Of a stretch of 64,000 nucleotides of DNA, positions 47,401 through 59,928 are shown piece by piece. The notes beneath the pieces were generated by a model that worked only from the letters and a program-made list of their open reading frames with translations, did not search any database and had not been told where the DNA came from. Position numbers and translations under genes: made by a program. The number at the start of each line of letters is the position of its first letter. Position 1 is the stretch's first letter. Origin of the DNA: Arenicola marina (taxonomy: Eukaryota; Annelida; Polychaeta; Arenicolidae); assembly GCA_964019135.1 (NCBI GenBank), contig OZ025249.1:38971247-39035246 (forward strand). The letters are read 5' to 3'.

Positions 47401-47761
47401 TGTTCTATTTAATTTATTAACATTTAATCTTTGTTATATGCTGTTTCCTATTATTGATTTTATTCATATAAGCATGAGCCATATATACTACCTGCTTGTG
47501 GGTAAAGTCATTCAGGAAACATTGAACATGTCAAACGTGATTGTGTGATGGTTTATATCCAAGAAACTTGTGTATGCTCGTATCTTTCGCCTTGTGATTT
47601 TACTTTAGGTGTATGATTCGTACGCGGTCGCCTGTGGTATTGCTTTATCAATGTACAAACCATTTTGTACGATCACAAATGATGCCGTTGTAGTCCACGG
47701 GTTGTGTGTACCTCTCTTGGTTATTAGTATTTTACCACTGGACTGCCGTTGCGAGAGCCAC
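44418..47761. other. Intergenic, including the likely mucolipin 3' UTR
   Basis: Mostly AT-rich. A 64 bp direct duplication (45092-45155, 45156-45217) contains TCTGCTCGCAATYTATAGG. AATAAA at 46183-46188 is a possible polyadenylation signal. A GC-richer block at ~46390-46880 has no recognisable coding frame; its end holds GGCCACTCCCA...CACCATCGACCG twice. Confidence 0.6.
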
Positions 47762-47937
47762 CGGGGCCGGTCCGATAGATCAGTCGGTTAGAGCGCTCGC
47801 CTTGAGTGCCCCGGCCACCTCAGAGCCAAAGAGTAGGGGGTTATCTCCGGGGACATGGCTTCACTCTCCCTTCCTTTTCCCATTGACGCGATATGACCAA
47901 ACGTGGTCTTAAAACGTTCTGAATATACAACCAACCG
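47762..47937 (+). mobile_element. SINE-A with internal deletion
   Basis: The tRNA head (GGGGCCGGTCCGATAGATCA) joins directly to AAAGAGTAGGGGGTTATCTC, skipping the B-box segment and GATAAAGATCC. The tail ATATACAACCAACC is intact. Confidence 0.85.
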
Positions 47938-49397
47938 AGAGCCCCCAATTTGCTATCCCACGGGAGAACCCTCCGTGACTCACTTAATTGGAAAGCTCAC
48001 TGAGCTGCTGACACAATTAGAGATCTGCATGATGGACGAATTCTGATACAGATACTCCAAAGCAGCCACTAGGACTAATATTTGGCGGCTGATAGCACTG
48101 ATCAATGTGCATTATGCACGTGCTGTCGCTGGCGTGCCAAACCAGCCCATACCCTCTGTAGCAGCCCCCTGCTTGTGAGAGCGTTGACAACCCACATAGA
48201 GGATCAGGCTTGTGAATATCCGTTGATTTGAGTCCTCAGTATAGATATTTCAGCTGTGGTATCGGGCCAAACCTTGCACACTGCTCAATGCCACCAGACA
48301 TAATGAGAAAAAATATATGCCATCTTGAGATTCATGCAGCTACCGAGCGTGACTATACTTACTTGCAGCACAATATAGGCCTACACGGACATTATAGGGA
48401 CCTACATAAGGGGACTATATTCGTTGTCCAGATAGGCTACCAAACGATGTCGCCTATCTCGGACGGATAGTTATTAATTATTAATTTGTATTGAGGAGGA
48501 TCAGAACATTTACGTACAGAATGGTCATCATTAAGGAAGTATAACCCCATTTACGCACGTCAGATATTTATATGGAGTGGGGTGAACTCGAGTCACTACT
48601 GCATGGGTACTGTTGACAGACAGAACCATGAGGGTAGGACGGTCCCTTCTCCACTGAAGACACATGACAAGCCTGGGGTGGGGGTTGTAGGGGGCATGGA
48701 TTCTGGTTGCAATGCCGACGGTCTTGGCCGAGTGTTTACACAAACCCTAAGTTCCGGTCTCCTTCCTTTAGGCGAGCGCTCCCCGTACAGTATCACTCAT
48801 TTTGTCGAGAGGTTGCTGGGCCGGCCATTCACCCACGGAAGTAGCTTGGGGTTAAAGGGACGGAGCAGAGGGAAAGGGAGGGGGGTGCAGTTTGTCGTTC
48901 ATTTCTGCAGTGTGACCGATCTAACTTCATTCTGGTAAATAACGCTGATAATGATAATATTATATTATTAAATTAACGTACCATAACGTTAAGTCCAACC
49001 TTCGAGGTATATAGGCCCTTATATGCAGCCTAATTCCGTTCACTTTTCAACATAATTGAGTACTGGTTTTCAATTCCGTTGTTACTTAATTAAGCCTGAG
49101 GAATATATATATATCGTTACATAACATTATATATCAGAAACCTGTTTTCTAAGTCGGATATTGTCCAAGATTTGTCTTAAGACCTAGTTTCCTGGAACAT
49201 CTTTCTTCTGATAAGTCACGCATTATCTTGCCGGTATGACGGCCCACGGCGCCCTAGCACGTTCATGTGACAGACATATGTGACCCCGGACAGTGACGGC
49301 CCGACCTCGACCAGTGTGCAGACCTCAGACAGCTACCGCAGGCCACGTGACGCTCGGCCTTATCGGTAAGCGAGAGATAACGCTCGCCCGTGGGAAC
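47938..49397. other. Intergenic, nothing recognised
   Basis: I see no gene, repeat family or RNA structure I can support here. The base composition rises in GC towards the promoter-like region at 49.4 kb. Confidence 0.5.
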
Positions 49398-49669
49398 CAC
49401 GTGATTTGTTACCACGGTATCGTTACCCAGAATCGACCGGCTCGCTACTGCTAGCGCTAGGCCCTTTGTGCCGACGGCATGTTTGCAGAGTCGCTATATA
49501 AGGGTGTTAACCGAGAGTTCGTCGCCCCTGAGCACTCTTTTTAAGATAAAAATCTCGTTTATATATCGATTGACAGGTTGTAGTGCCAAACGGGACGCCT
49601 ATCAGCCTATATAGCTGTGCTCCTCCCGGGCTTCGGTATCATAATCTAAACAATGGTGTTGCTGTGAGT
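49398..49669 (+). promoter_or_regulatory. TATA promoter and possible first exon of an unrecognised gene
   Basis: An E-box CACGTG (49398-49403) and a consensus TATA box TATATAAG (49495-49502) lie in a GC-rich stretch. About 150 bp further on, AACAATGGTG gives a start codon at 49653-49655 in good context, and GTGAGT at 49664-49669 would be a donor after only 11 coding bases. No downstream exon could be identified. The gene, if real, may have distant exons. Confidence 0.4.
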
Positions 49670-51225
49670 TGTGTGTGTGTGTGGAAGTGGGCGTGGGGGG
49701 GGGGGGGGGTGGGGAGGGGTATACAAGGTACCGCCCGACGTCCGAGGTAATAGTTTACACGTACTCAACAAGTTATGAGTTATTAGTAAGTACCGATATA
49801 TGTGTATACATTATTTAGATGGGTTTTCTATGCGATATCATGGCCACAGGTTTCGGACCCAGAACAATGCGTAGATAGATATCATAGCCGGTATATAGTA
49901 TGAACTTAACCATTACAGCATAGTAACACTTACCTCTTGTCCAAGCGAAGAAGAATGATTCACCAGTTTAAGCACGATTTTTAACTGAAAATCGGCTCTT
50001 GATATTTTCATATTGTGGTTTTAATTACAGTCACGACTACTACATCAATATCCAGGAAGAAGAAACGTATTTTATTTGCATATAGAAAACACGACAGGAG
50101 TACAAAAGCCACTCGATTGTTGCAGTCGGGTTCTTGCTATAGTATACTAAAATAGGGGGGAGGGGGGTATTGTGAAGGACAATCCTCCACCCGAAAAGAT
50201 GCAGCCAGGGCCAGGACCAAGTTAAAAGTTTTCGGAAAAGACTCATAAGTGAAATTCAGTAGGGGTATGAACTGTCGGTAACAATATAGGTAGGCAATGG
50301 ATAAGTTACAAAGTAGCCAGCGCAACCAGCACCCTTTCCAAGTGTAAAAATATAGTATATATACCATCGCCACAATAAGCCTAACAACCAAGATGGCGAG
50401 AGGTTCCCATCGTCTAATATCTCCATTGACATTCTGTTACACACGACAACATGAGTATAGCTCAATGTATCAAACACTGCTGCGCACTATAATAATACTT
50501 GTATCACATTTTGAACACAACAAAGTCGAAACCCCATTTTGTTAAGCGTCCACACTTTACCTGTAACTATGCAATTTTAATTGTCACTTCTTTCTTAAAA
50601 CACGTCAATTAAACCGCTTAAACAAGAAACAAAGTGTGGCCTTTGGCCTTTTGTGCAATGACCGTTACAGAGAGCAAAAATAAACTGGTCTACGATCAGT
50701 TAATTATCATCAACACCTGCATGCAATGTGAGCTATGCTTATGTAACTTAATTAAATTAATTAAAAATTAAAGTACAACTTAATAGCCAAATGTTAAAAC
50801 AAACTAGTCATATGAGGGATCATTTTCACAACATATAATGCCATAGGCGCCTGAGTTTCTGTTTTTGCGTTTTTAGCGTTGGGCAATAAATATGCAGATT
50901 GTTTGGTGATCATTAATATTCAATACAGTAAACATGCACAACACGTTTGGCATTGTTTACCAATAAAGCACACATATTTTCAGCTGTTAACTTAAAAGTT
51001 CTGAAAAGGCGCCCTACAGCAAGTGCGAACACAGAAACAAATTATAATCAACCAATAAAATTGAAGTTTGTTAACGAGGCTACATCTAGTATTGAAATAG
51101 TAACAGATCTTCAAAAGCAGGAGCGATGAAAGACATTAATCTCACCGGACAAAAACAAAAACTCGACAAAAAAAGAAAACCAGGAGTATTCTCCAAATTA
51201 ATAATCAACAGATTACGCAAAAATG
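49670..51225. other. Intergenic, nothing recognised
   Basis: It begins with a GT microsatellite and a G-run (49670-49720). The rest is AT-rich without a supportable gene. Confidence 0.5.
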
Positions 51226-51530
51226 ACCTAACCGATAGCTTCACACATAGCTTCACCAGATAGCTTCTCCGATGGCTTCGCCATGGAGCTTCATTGATGG
51301 CTTCACGAGATAACTTCACCGATAACTTTACCGATGGTTTCACAAATATGGCTTTACTGATGGCTTCACAAGATAGCTTCACCGATGGTTTCACAAATAT
51401 GGCGTTACAAGATAACTTCACCGATGGCTTCACAAATATGGCTTCACCGATAGCTTCACCAGATAGCTTTACCGATGGCTTCACAACTATGGCTTCACAA
51501 CTATGGGCTCACAACATGGCTTCACAAGAG
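51226..51530 (+). repeat. Minisatellite built on GGCTTCACCGATAGCTTCAC
   Basis: Imperfect 12-15 bp subunits (ATGGCTTCAC, ATAGCTTCACC) form higher blocks of ~40-55 bp. Open frames on both strands are by-products of the repeat. It lies just beyond the 3' end of the first sterol reductase gene. Confidence 0.85.
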
Positions 51531-51650
51531 AACTGGATGGCTTTAGGCTGCAATGTTCGCACAGATAACGTAAACACCGGGGGGGGGGGGGGGGAGTCTC
51601 AGCTGTAGAAGACAGGCTATTATTACAAGGCAGTTCCTTGAGGGGAAGGC

Positions 51651-53081
51651 CTAGAAGACGCCCGGGATCATTTTGTAGGGGACCTTCTGGCAGTACTTCT
51701 TCCAGTAGCGACCGTACTTATTGCCACACTTGGTATCGTCGCGGAAGGTTCTGTGGGTCAGCAGCAAGCAGAGCCAGATGAAGTAGCTATAAACCATGGC
51801 GTTCTCGAACAGGGCCGGCACGCTCCACAGGAAGGCCAGCATCAGCTCCGGGATGTAGTGGAAGTGCCTGGCGATGCCCCAGTAGCCGTTGACCAGCAGA
51901 AGACTCTCGCGGGTCTCGCCGCTCTCCAGCCGGTACGTGGCGCGGATCACCTCCGCCTTGCCGCCCCACACCGCGCACCGCCCCTGGCTGCGGCGCACGT
52001 CCAGCTTCTGCTTGTCCGCCAGGTAGTTGACCGCCAGGCAGGCCGTGCCCGCCGCCAGGATCGCCAGGCTCCAGAACGGCCCCAGGTGGACTGGGTGGTT
52101 GACCATGTACATGCTGACGGACCCATACAGGCCGGCGACGTAGGCCAGGCAGCCCCAGCAGATGTAGAATCCGGCGCGGTCCAGCATGATATCGATTGTG
52201 CGCATGTAACCAGACTCCCACCAGAAGAACTTGGTGAAGTACATCATCTGCAGGGCGGTGGACACCCAGATACTGTCGACGAAGCCGTACAGCTCGTAAC
52301 TCTTGACGGCGAAGATGAGGACGAGCAGAGGCCAGACGGTCATACCGAAGCGGCAGTTGGTGAACACCTTGACGTCCACCCCGAGCACGCGAGGGTAGAG
52401 CTCCGTGCCCCAGTAGTAGTCGAAGATCGGATTCCCGGACGAGCCGCAGTCCGTGGTCGAGGGTAAGTAGATCCCCTTCAGGTAGAGCACGATACAGATC
52501 AGGTGGCTAAACACCGTGAGCGACCCGAGAAATTCGTCGAAGCGGTCGTAGACGATAGTGGTGGACATGCCCTTCTGCTTCAGGCCGTAGGTCAGCACCA
52601 CGAAGGCCACGATGGTGACCACGTAGCAGAAGAAGCCGTTGTCCTTATACACGGGGACGTTGCCCTTGGGGGTGACGGGCCCTTCCGACCGGGGCCCCGG
52701 CAGGGTCACCTGCAGCAGGACCGCGAAGAGCCCGTACCCCAGGATGATGTAGCCGATCAGGGCGCTGCTGATGTGGATCTCAGACCAGATGTTGGCCAGC
52801 CCGGTCAGGATGCCGTGCTCCGTCAGCCGCTCGCCCAGGACCATCACGCTGCCGTCGCATTTCGTGGCCGTGTACCACAGCAGGATGACCAGGTTAGGCG
52901 AGAAGGCCATGAGGAAGAGCGGCATCAGGGTCTGGTAGAGGAAGCGCTCCCACGCGGTCAGAGGCAGCTCCGCCGCCGGTTTCCCGGCAGGGGCGCCACT
53001 GTCGTAGTCGTTCTGGGCGGGCGCGGCGGCTCCGTTCATCTCGCCGCCGTTCCTGGCTTGCTGACGCCTAGTCTTCGCCAT
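51651..53081 (-). CDS. DHCR7: Sterol delta-7 reductase (7-dehydrocholesterol reductase), copy 1
   Basis: This is an ERG4/ERG24-family membrane enzyme of the ER. It uses NADPH to reduce the C7-C8 double bond of 7-dehydrosterols, the last step towards cholesterol in one branch. It has 476 residues in one coding exon, with many hydrophobic helices from ~50 to the C-terminus. Motifs: GPVTPKGNVPVYKDNG 134-149, KVFTNCRFGM 238-247, DRAGFYICWG 301-310, NHPVHLG 328-334, GRCAVWG 367-373, GYWGIARHFHY 399-409 (family signature near the NADPH site), KYGRYWKKYC 455-464, ending IPGVF. These blocks match remembered Arabidopsis DWF5 more closely than human DHCR7; TM7SF2/LBR fit less well. The ATG follows AATATATTTCAG/AGTCCTC, so a 5' UTR intron is likely. 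It is in tandem with copy 2. The N-terminal ~40 residues are polar and specific to this copy. Confidence 0.93.
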   Translation of the reverse strand: MAKTRRQQARNGGEMNGAAAPAQNDYDSGAPAGKPAAELPLTAWERFLYQTLMPLFLMAFSPNLVILLWYTATKCDGSVMVLGERLTEHGILTGLANIWSEIHISSALIGYIILGYGLFAVLLQVTLPGPRSEGPVTPKGNVPVYKDNGFFCYVVTIVAFVVLTYGLKQKGMSTTIVYDRFDEFLGSLTVFSHLICIVLYLKGIYLPSTTDCGSSGNPIFDYYWGTELYPRVLGVDVKVFTNCRFGMTVWPLLVLIFAVKSYELYGFVDSIWVSTALQMMYFTKFFWWESGYMRTIDIMLDRAGFYICWGCLAYVAGLYGSVSMYMVNHPVHLGPFWSLAILAAGTACLAVNYLADKQKLDVRRSQGRCAVWGGKAEVIRATYRLESGETRESLLLVNGYWGIARHFHYIPELMLAFLWSVPALFENAMVYSYFIWLCLLLTHRTFRDDTKCGNKYGRYWKKYCQKVPYKMIPGVF

Positions 53082-54673
53082 GAGGACTCTGAAATATATT
53101 AATTTATCATGAACTTTAATATAGTTTTGGTATTACATATATTGAGAAAATATACGTGGCTGTAACGTAAATAAGAGCAAATAATGGATCTTCTGCATAC
53201 TCAATCTAAAATGGCATTTGGGAATCTCCTTAGATCATTTGGTAAGCGGGCAGAGCCGTAGTCAAACAGTTCATGGCTTCAAACCATGGCTCCCATTCTG
53301 GGGCATGTGTAGCCCTGATGCATAGCCCTAACGACCTGAACCCTAACGGGCCCTTTTTGTCAGAAGGGTCAAGTTCACTGGGCTAGGGCATGTGGCCAAC
53401 CACCTGCCACTCCCCAAGTGTGCCTTTTTGTGAAAAACGTGTCCAAAAACGAAACATTTTATTTTATTTATTTTTTATATTGCACAATGCTCATTCATGG
53501 GGTTAAATAATAATTCATTATGAGTAAAATCTTAACCAAAGTCGGCCATTATAATCCATAAACCAGCGTCGAACATTTCAATATAGACACGGCACACAAA
53601 ATAATACATCATATTTAAAATCAACCTACGGGGACTGCGTGACAAGCGAAATTAACACATTCAATCTACAGATATGCACACTACAAACCGCGCACATCCA
53701 CAGCCACCGGAATCCAGGAAGACAGCCGACAGACATAACGAGGCGTGTAGCTGATTACCCTCAGTGTATAGAACACTCCCCGAGGGGGTACATTGTTGGC
53801 TTTGGGAGGGTTCCGCGGAAAAGCTCCCCCTTTTTCACTTCCAAAATTCGCTCCGAAGGCGTATCTGTTTGCCATGACCAACGCAGGCCCGCTTGCCTTA
53901 TCCACCCCCTCTACGGACACTGTTGTGATGTAAGGACGCCAGAACAGTCGTTCTCTTTAATTTTAGCGTTGGATTACAACTTTACATGTGAAATATCAGT
54001 TCTGTTGGGTAACTGCAAGCATATAGTTTAGTTCGCAAGGGATGTTTTATTGCGCTCTATAGGGGCCTTTTCATAAAAAAGTCCGTTCTATGAGGCAATA
54101 CTGACCTCCCTCCCACCCCACACACACCAGATTTGCATATCCTACTAGTGTCCGTGTACCCTGAGGTGACTGCTCGATGGTAAACCTCAGAAAAGAAAAG
54201 AGGTTTAAATAAAAACAAAATAAGCTTATATATTTTTATAATAATACTAAAATGAATAGTGCCCCCCCCACCAATCTTTGTATGTGCCATGTCCCCCCCC
54301 CCCCCCAATCTTTGTATGTGCCCTGTTTTCAGGTTAATCATATACGTCTAGGGTGCCTAGATGGCCGAACACTCTTATCTATATCACTCTTACCCGCACC
54401 GAAACCAAACTACCTCTGCCCTCCCCCACCCCACCCCCGTTCGTTATCAGCTGGCTCTCACGAGTTCGTTGCCACGCGGCACTGTGACGTCGTACTGCGC
54501 GCCTAGCTGACGTGGTGCAAGTGACGTTCAAGAACCCTTACGCGGCCCTCGGCCCCAGCTCGTTTTGTCGGGGTTTTTGTTTCTTGCATCCCGCTGAGAC
54601 ATTAAAACTCGTAATCGTCAGTTTGATAATATCACCTCACCCTGGCAAAATGTAAACCCCTCCTACTCTCTGG

Positions 54674-54942
54674 AGGGCCGCCCAATAGCTCAGTGGGTTG
54701 GCAGGTTAGAGCGCTCGTATTGAGCGCCCTGGTCACCTGAGGGCCTAACGACACGTGGATATGTGGTTCGAGCTCCGCTGTGGTCATGTCTGTGCGGTCG
54801 CAGGAGAAAGATCCCATGTCTTTCTGCGCAAAGAGTAGGGGGTTACCCCGAGGAAGAACATGGCTCCGCTCTTCCCTTTCTTCTCCCATTGACGCAATAT
54901 GACCAGAATTTATTAAAGCGTCCTGAATATACAAGCAACTCT
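54674..54942 (+). mobile_element. SINE-A, full length
   Basis: The head GGGCCGCCCAATAGCTCAGT contains a small insertion (GGGTTGGCAGGTTAGAGCG). The B box GTGGTTCGAGCTCC, the body and the ATATACAAGCAACT tail are present. The body has GAGGAAGAACATGGCTCC instead of GGGGACATGG. Confidence 0.88.
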
Positions 54943-56159
54943 CTGGTGCCATGTAGGTGTGCCCCCCCCCCCCTCCCCCCACCATTCGCTACTCCGCCCT
55001 GGCCAACTTATGCATTTTGTTCACGTAAAACAGCTAGGGGCGGGTCCGGCGGTGGGGGGGGGGGGGGGGCGACCCGACCCCGGCCCCCGGACCAGTAACG
55101 AACCAGTATTCAATTTAGATTTACGAAAATGCCATATGCTTATATGAGCCCACCCTAAAGGTCAATTGCCCTGCAACACAACAAATGCATGTACTTTGTC
55201 ACCATGCAGATTGTGGACAATGCTACTGTCTCCAGGGTTTCAACCCTTGTCCTACATAGATCTCAAGGATACATCATACGAGTCAACACAGATATCGAGG
55301 CGGGCGGGCTCTACTGGGTCACCAGTACATTCCACTATAGATAGTATCGGTTATTTATGATGGTCATATTAATATCGATATTTTGCATGAATTATCATAT
55401 AAGATCAGCCCATTAACCTTATACAAGGCGGGCAGCCAACCGCTGTGTCTTCGGGCGGAAATAAGGCCCACCCCCATTCTCAAAAAGGGGGCACAGGGGG
55501 CACACTCACTATTCTTTCTGCACAACCTCACCAGCACCCCCTCCCACGCCAGTCACAAGTTTCTCACTGGATCTCGCGCCTGGATAATACCTCCCCAGCC
55601 CCCCCCCCCCCACCCCCGTCGCAAGTTTTTTACCGGATCGGCATCTGGATATTACTTATATACATTGTGCCCCCCTTTTCGTAAATTCCTCGATCCGCCA
55701 CTGGAGAACGGGAGGATTCAGTCACGATGTCCCCAATTTGTTAAAGAAAATTGGGCATAAAAGATATTCCAAAAACTGAGGTCGTTTGGAGATGCGAAGA
55801 ATTTAAGCCAATATGTCAGCAGTTGTGACTGTCTTTACATTCCTAATTTCCTGGGCGAGCGGTGTGGCACGTGCGCCCGTACCCTGAATCGGTACAGTCT
55901 GGATGCCAATAAAGACGGGGGTCCATATTTTCCGTTACCAAATACGCTTCCTAGATTTTCTTGTCGCGATCGGCGAAGATATCGTCTCGATCTCGAACAA
56001 TCGGTCGGCGTCAGTTTGACAGACTTCGTGACGTCCTCGCCCCCCTTCCAAAAAGTGATGGGCAGGGGTTGGCATGCAGGGACATTCATCGTCATTAACG
56101 AGGCCATATAGGGAAGGTAGGCCACACCTAAGTGTGTGTTCTGTATGTGTGTGTGAGGG

Positions 56160-56370
56160 GGGGTACCCTTCATACCGGCCTGCTACCGTACATGGCGAAT
56201 TGTGTGTGCGTGGTGGTGGGTGGGGGGGGGGGGCAATATCCTTCATACCTGCCTGGTACCATACATAGCGAATTGTGTGTGTGTGGGGGGGGGGGGGGCG
56301 GGGTGGCAATACCCTTCAGACCTGCCTGGTACCATACATGGCGATTTGTGTGTGTGTGTGCGTGGTGTGC
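56160..56370 (+). repeat. ~73 bp tandem repeat, three units
   Basis: Units contain CCTTCATACC, GCCTGGTACCATACATGGCG and AATTGTGTGTGTGTGG followed by a G-run. The variable G-run length suggests replication slippage. Confidence 0.8.
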
Positions 56371-59300
56371 TCCGATCTGTCTTAGCCTATTTGGTTATTA
56401 TACATATATTCAGTATATAGATATATACATATATTCGCTCTTAAGTCAATGGGTTTAGACTTGACATTTCTATTAGTCTATTGCTAATAATGACGAGATA
56501 GAATATAATATAGGCCTACTAGACTGGCTGCTAAGTTATTTGTATGATCTAAAATGAAATATGAAATCAAGTACCAACAATATATCTGCATTCAATCTTT
56601 GTGCTATATGGATTATTAAAAAAATAGGTCTTATCCCAGATCTCTCATTATCAAACACCAGTGTTTACTTTCAGAGGTCATTTAACAGGTTAACACTTAT
56701 TAAATATCATTAAATATAAAAGCCAGCTATAGCTGATCATGCAATAATCAAGTCAATCAAATACTGATATATTACAGATCATACCAACTATAAATCTAAC
56801 CTGAAATCCTTTATACATAGTCCTATGCAACTTTAACCTAGCCTTTAATTTAGCATGTTTAATATAGTCTGGTTAAAAATACATCCAAGGGCCAGGTGAG
56901 GGATGTCCCAGGTTTTCAATGATGAAAATTGTACAAAGTTACCAAATTAGAACTTAAAAGGCTAGAAAATCTGATGCAAAGATGGAACCAGGGGGGGAGG
57001 GGCAAAAATCTGACAGGTTTTTGCCTGTCCTACAGCCACAGAACTAGGGCTAGGAGGGGCCCAGTCCAAGGGGTCCAGACCCCCACCCCCACCCCTCTAG
57101 GGATGAATGCCATTTTTTTAATGCAAAATATAGGCCATCTGCGGCTTGGACTCCACCCCCCCACCCTTTTCGACTTTTCAATGGACCTCCCCCCCCTCCC
57201 CTAGTAGTAAAAAAAATTCAAAGCCCCCCCCCCCCCAGTCACAACTTTAAATAAAACCCCCACTACCTTTCAAATTCCTGGATCCGCCTGTGTGGTTTCG
57301 GTAATTCTGTAAGGTAGACTTCTCAACATGAGCCTATCATTGTCTAATAACAATTTAAATACCAATTGAGCTCAGAACATGATGAATAAGAGTGTATAGT
57401 GGGGGGAGGGTAATGTATTGCATAGATTTATTGCTGCATATCAGCTTATAATATATATATATATATATATTTGATTTATTGATTAAAATTTGTATAGTTT
57501 GGGAACCATTGTGGTTCAACTTTTCAACACCTACCACTCAGACAGGTTGGCAGTATCCAGAACATGGTTGGGGTATAAGTGTAATCCTATATTTATTCTA
57601 TATTTATCCCCCCCCCCCCCCACCCACCCCCAATCCATGCAACCCCAGCCCACCCAACTGATTATCAGTTCTTGAGCTTATTTGTATATAAACATAATCT
57701 TGTAATCTCCAAAGCCAAATATAACATCCATTCCCCGGGCCCTCAATCCCCCCACCCCCACTGCCCAGTCATTCCACCCACGCACCCACACTTCCCTGTG
57801 GAGTTTAATCTATATAGGTACAGATCCCTGTGACCTATTTAATGCACTTAATTTTAAACAGACGTCTATATGTCATATAAGGCTTAGGGGCGGGTATAAA
57901 GTTAGAGTAATTAAGACTGCCATAGATTAGATTATAGCACTGATGGAATATATCCACCATAAACATGATAAATACCGCAGTCAGACCTCTGTTAGTGTAG
58001 ATCGACTATACTTTAGCTGGTAACGTTTTTGGTTCCAGCTCCGGCGTTCTGGCAACCCAGTACATCAACCTCAAGTGTCTATGACCACCTGTGCCATAAC
58101 ACAAAGATCGCCCGCACGTAAAAGGCCAAGGAAGCCGCCGATTTCCTGTGAGGGGTTGGCAGAGTCAACGGCCCCAAATACAACTTACACTGGCCTAATC
58201 CATACAGTGATTACTCACCAAAGAGCTTGAGCTGTGGCTTCACCGATGTTCGGAGCGATGTCCTGCAGATTAAGCGGCTTACGTCGCTAAGATGGCAAGA
58301 CAATGACACCAGACCGGCTGACGCAGAATACAGGGGGCCGGTGGCTGTCAAGTGTTCAGTGTGCTCGTTTTTTGTGCACAGTCGGTGGAAGGTTGGGGTT
58401 GCAGTGCAGGAGGGAGGGGGTTGAGGCGTTGCACTCAGTAACCGGAGAATCACGCAGTCATAATGCAATACTGTAGGTCTTTGCTTCGTATAATGTCAAA
58501 TATACAGCCAAATGACACAAATATCAAAGATCTCTAGCACATAGAATAAGCGCATTGCACGACATATTTATATAAGCCTCTCATTATTATAAGTTGGTAA
58601 AGCCTACAGAATAGCTGTAAATCTACTAAAACCAAGGGACCCTTGACAAAACGACTGAACGTTTAAAGCATTTTGATTGGCCGCCAGAAATGGGGCGACT
58701 GCCTGATAGTTCGGTACTCGCTAGATGGCGCTATGGACATTCCTTGCGGCTTGCGGTTTAGCCGTCTAAGGGGCTTAGTCGGCTAGTTACCATGTAAATG
58801 ATGGTCGATTTTAGCCGACAAACTTCCGTAGCCGGCTAACCTATTATGTGAAATAGGCCGCTGGGGGGAAGGGACGGACTATTACAACGTCTGTTTGACT
58901 TGACGCGACACAAATTAAAACACTGAACCCTTAGGAATTATTTCGATATCGCTCTTAATTAATTTGTACATACAAACGCAGCACCAATGTAGACACGGCA
59001 AAATCTGTTTAATGACAATATAAAGTGTACATTAGAGCTATACTATTACTTCAACTGCTTTCTGTTAACAAGGTAAAAAAAGTTTCCTGCATAAATAGAG
59101 CCACTTTTTTTTTACTTATCTGCTAAGTGATTATTTGTGATACCATAACGACAATCCCAGGTGAATGTCAAAATGCATTATGTGCTGTTTATGTAGACTT
59201 AATTGTATGTATAATTGAAGGGTTGTGGCATAATACTACAATTTATTTGTAACTTTAAACACAACAAGTTATGTTTGAACATTAAACTTAACATTTTGTC

Positions 59301-59928
59301 AAGACCATCTCTATTCAAAAATCATTAGACCAGAAAGTCGATTGGAGAGCTGCATATATATATATACCATTTTCCATTCCTGCTTAGCACCAGCAGGCAA
59401 AGACACAAGATCTAGATTTAAACAGGATTCAAAGAGACGAGCAATTCGGATATCCCTGATCGAAGCTGCATAGATCGAGGCCTGTCAGTAGGAAGATAAT
59501 GGGCGATTGTATGCATCCGCGATTAATAAATAACTTCTGCATATCATTAATATCTCCGAAAGTGCCTACATGTATATCAATGTACATCTGCATATCACTT
59601 CGTAATACATCTGATTGTACCCCCGCCTACATCATCGTCCTTCTCTGCTTGTACATCTGCCTAACACCGCCTTCTCGGCTTATACATCTGCTTTTCACAA
59701 ATCTGCCTCTCCTTGCAGCCCTACATCTCCCAAATACTGGTAGCATTGGTAGAACATAATACCTTAACATACAACATGCTTGCACCCATCAATAAACCGA
59801 CTCTGGGATAGTTTTATAGTAATTATAGAGTATTACTCGTAAATGGTTATACTGTTCGCACAGTCGCAGAGAGTATTATTTTTCATAAACCGCATTCATG
59901 ACTGTTAAGCAAACGGACAATGCACGTC

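Larger units (their letters stand above)
53082..59928. other. Region between the two sterol reductase genes
   Basis: It holds a SINE-A copy, poly-C/poly-G runs (near 54290, 54963, 55056, 55600, 57220, 57612), a ~73 bp G-rich tandem repeat at 56160-56370, and remnants ending in AATTCCTGGATCCGCC (near 57275) or AATTCCTCGATCCGCC (near 55688) that look like ends of one mobile-element family. No further gene is supportable. Confidence 0.6.

Noticed and set aside
51294-51608. Repetitive open frames on both strands (FTDGFT-like and KPSVKLS-like)
   Set aside because: They are translations of a minisatellite with no start context, no neighbouring exons and equal openness on both strands.
51651-53081. 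A processed retrocopy of a cellular mRNA
   Set aside because: No 3' poly-A tract or target duplication is visible, both copies are open and well conserved, and acceptor sites precede the start codons.
51753-53102. Long + strand open frames opposite sterol reductase copy 1 (51753-52466 and 52503-53102)
   Set aside because: They are antisense shadows of GC-rich coding sequence. The products are compositionally odd and match no family I know; the same shadow occurs opposite copy 2 at 60136-60807.
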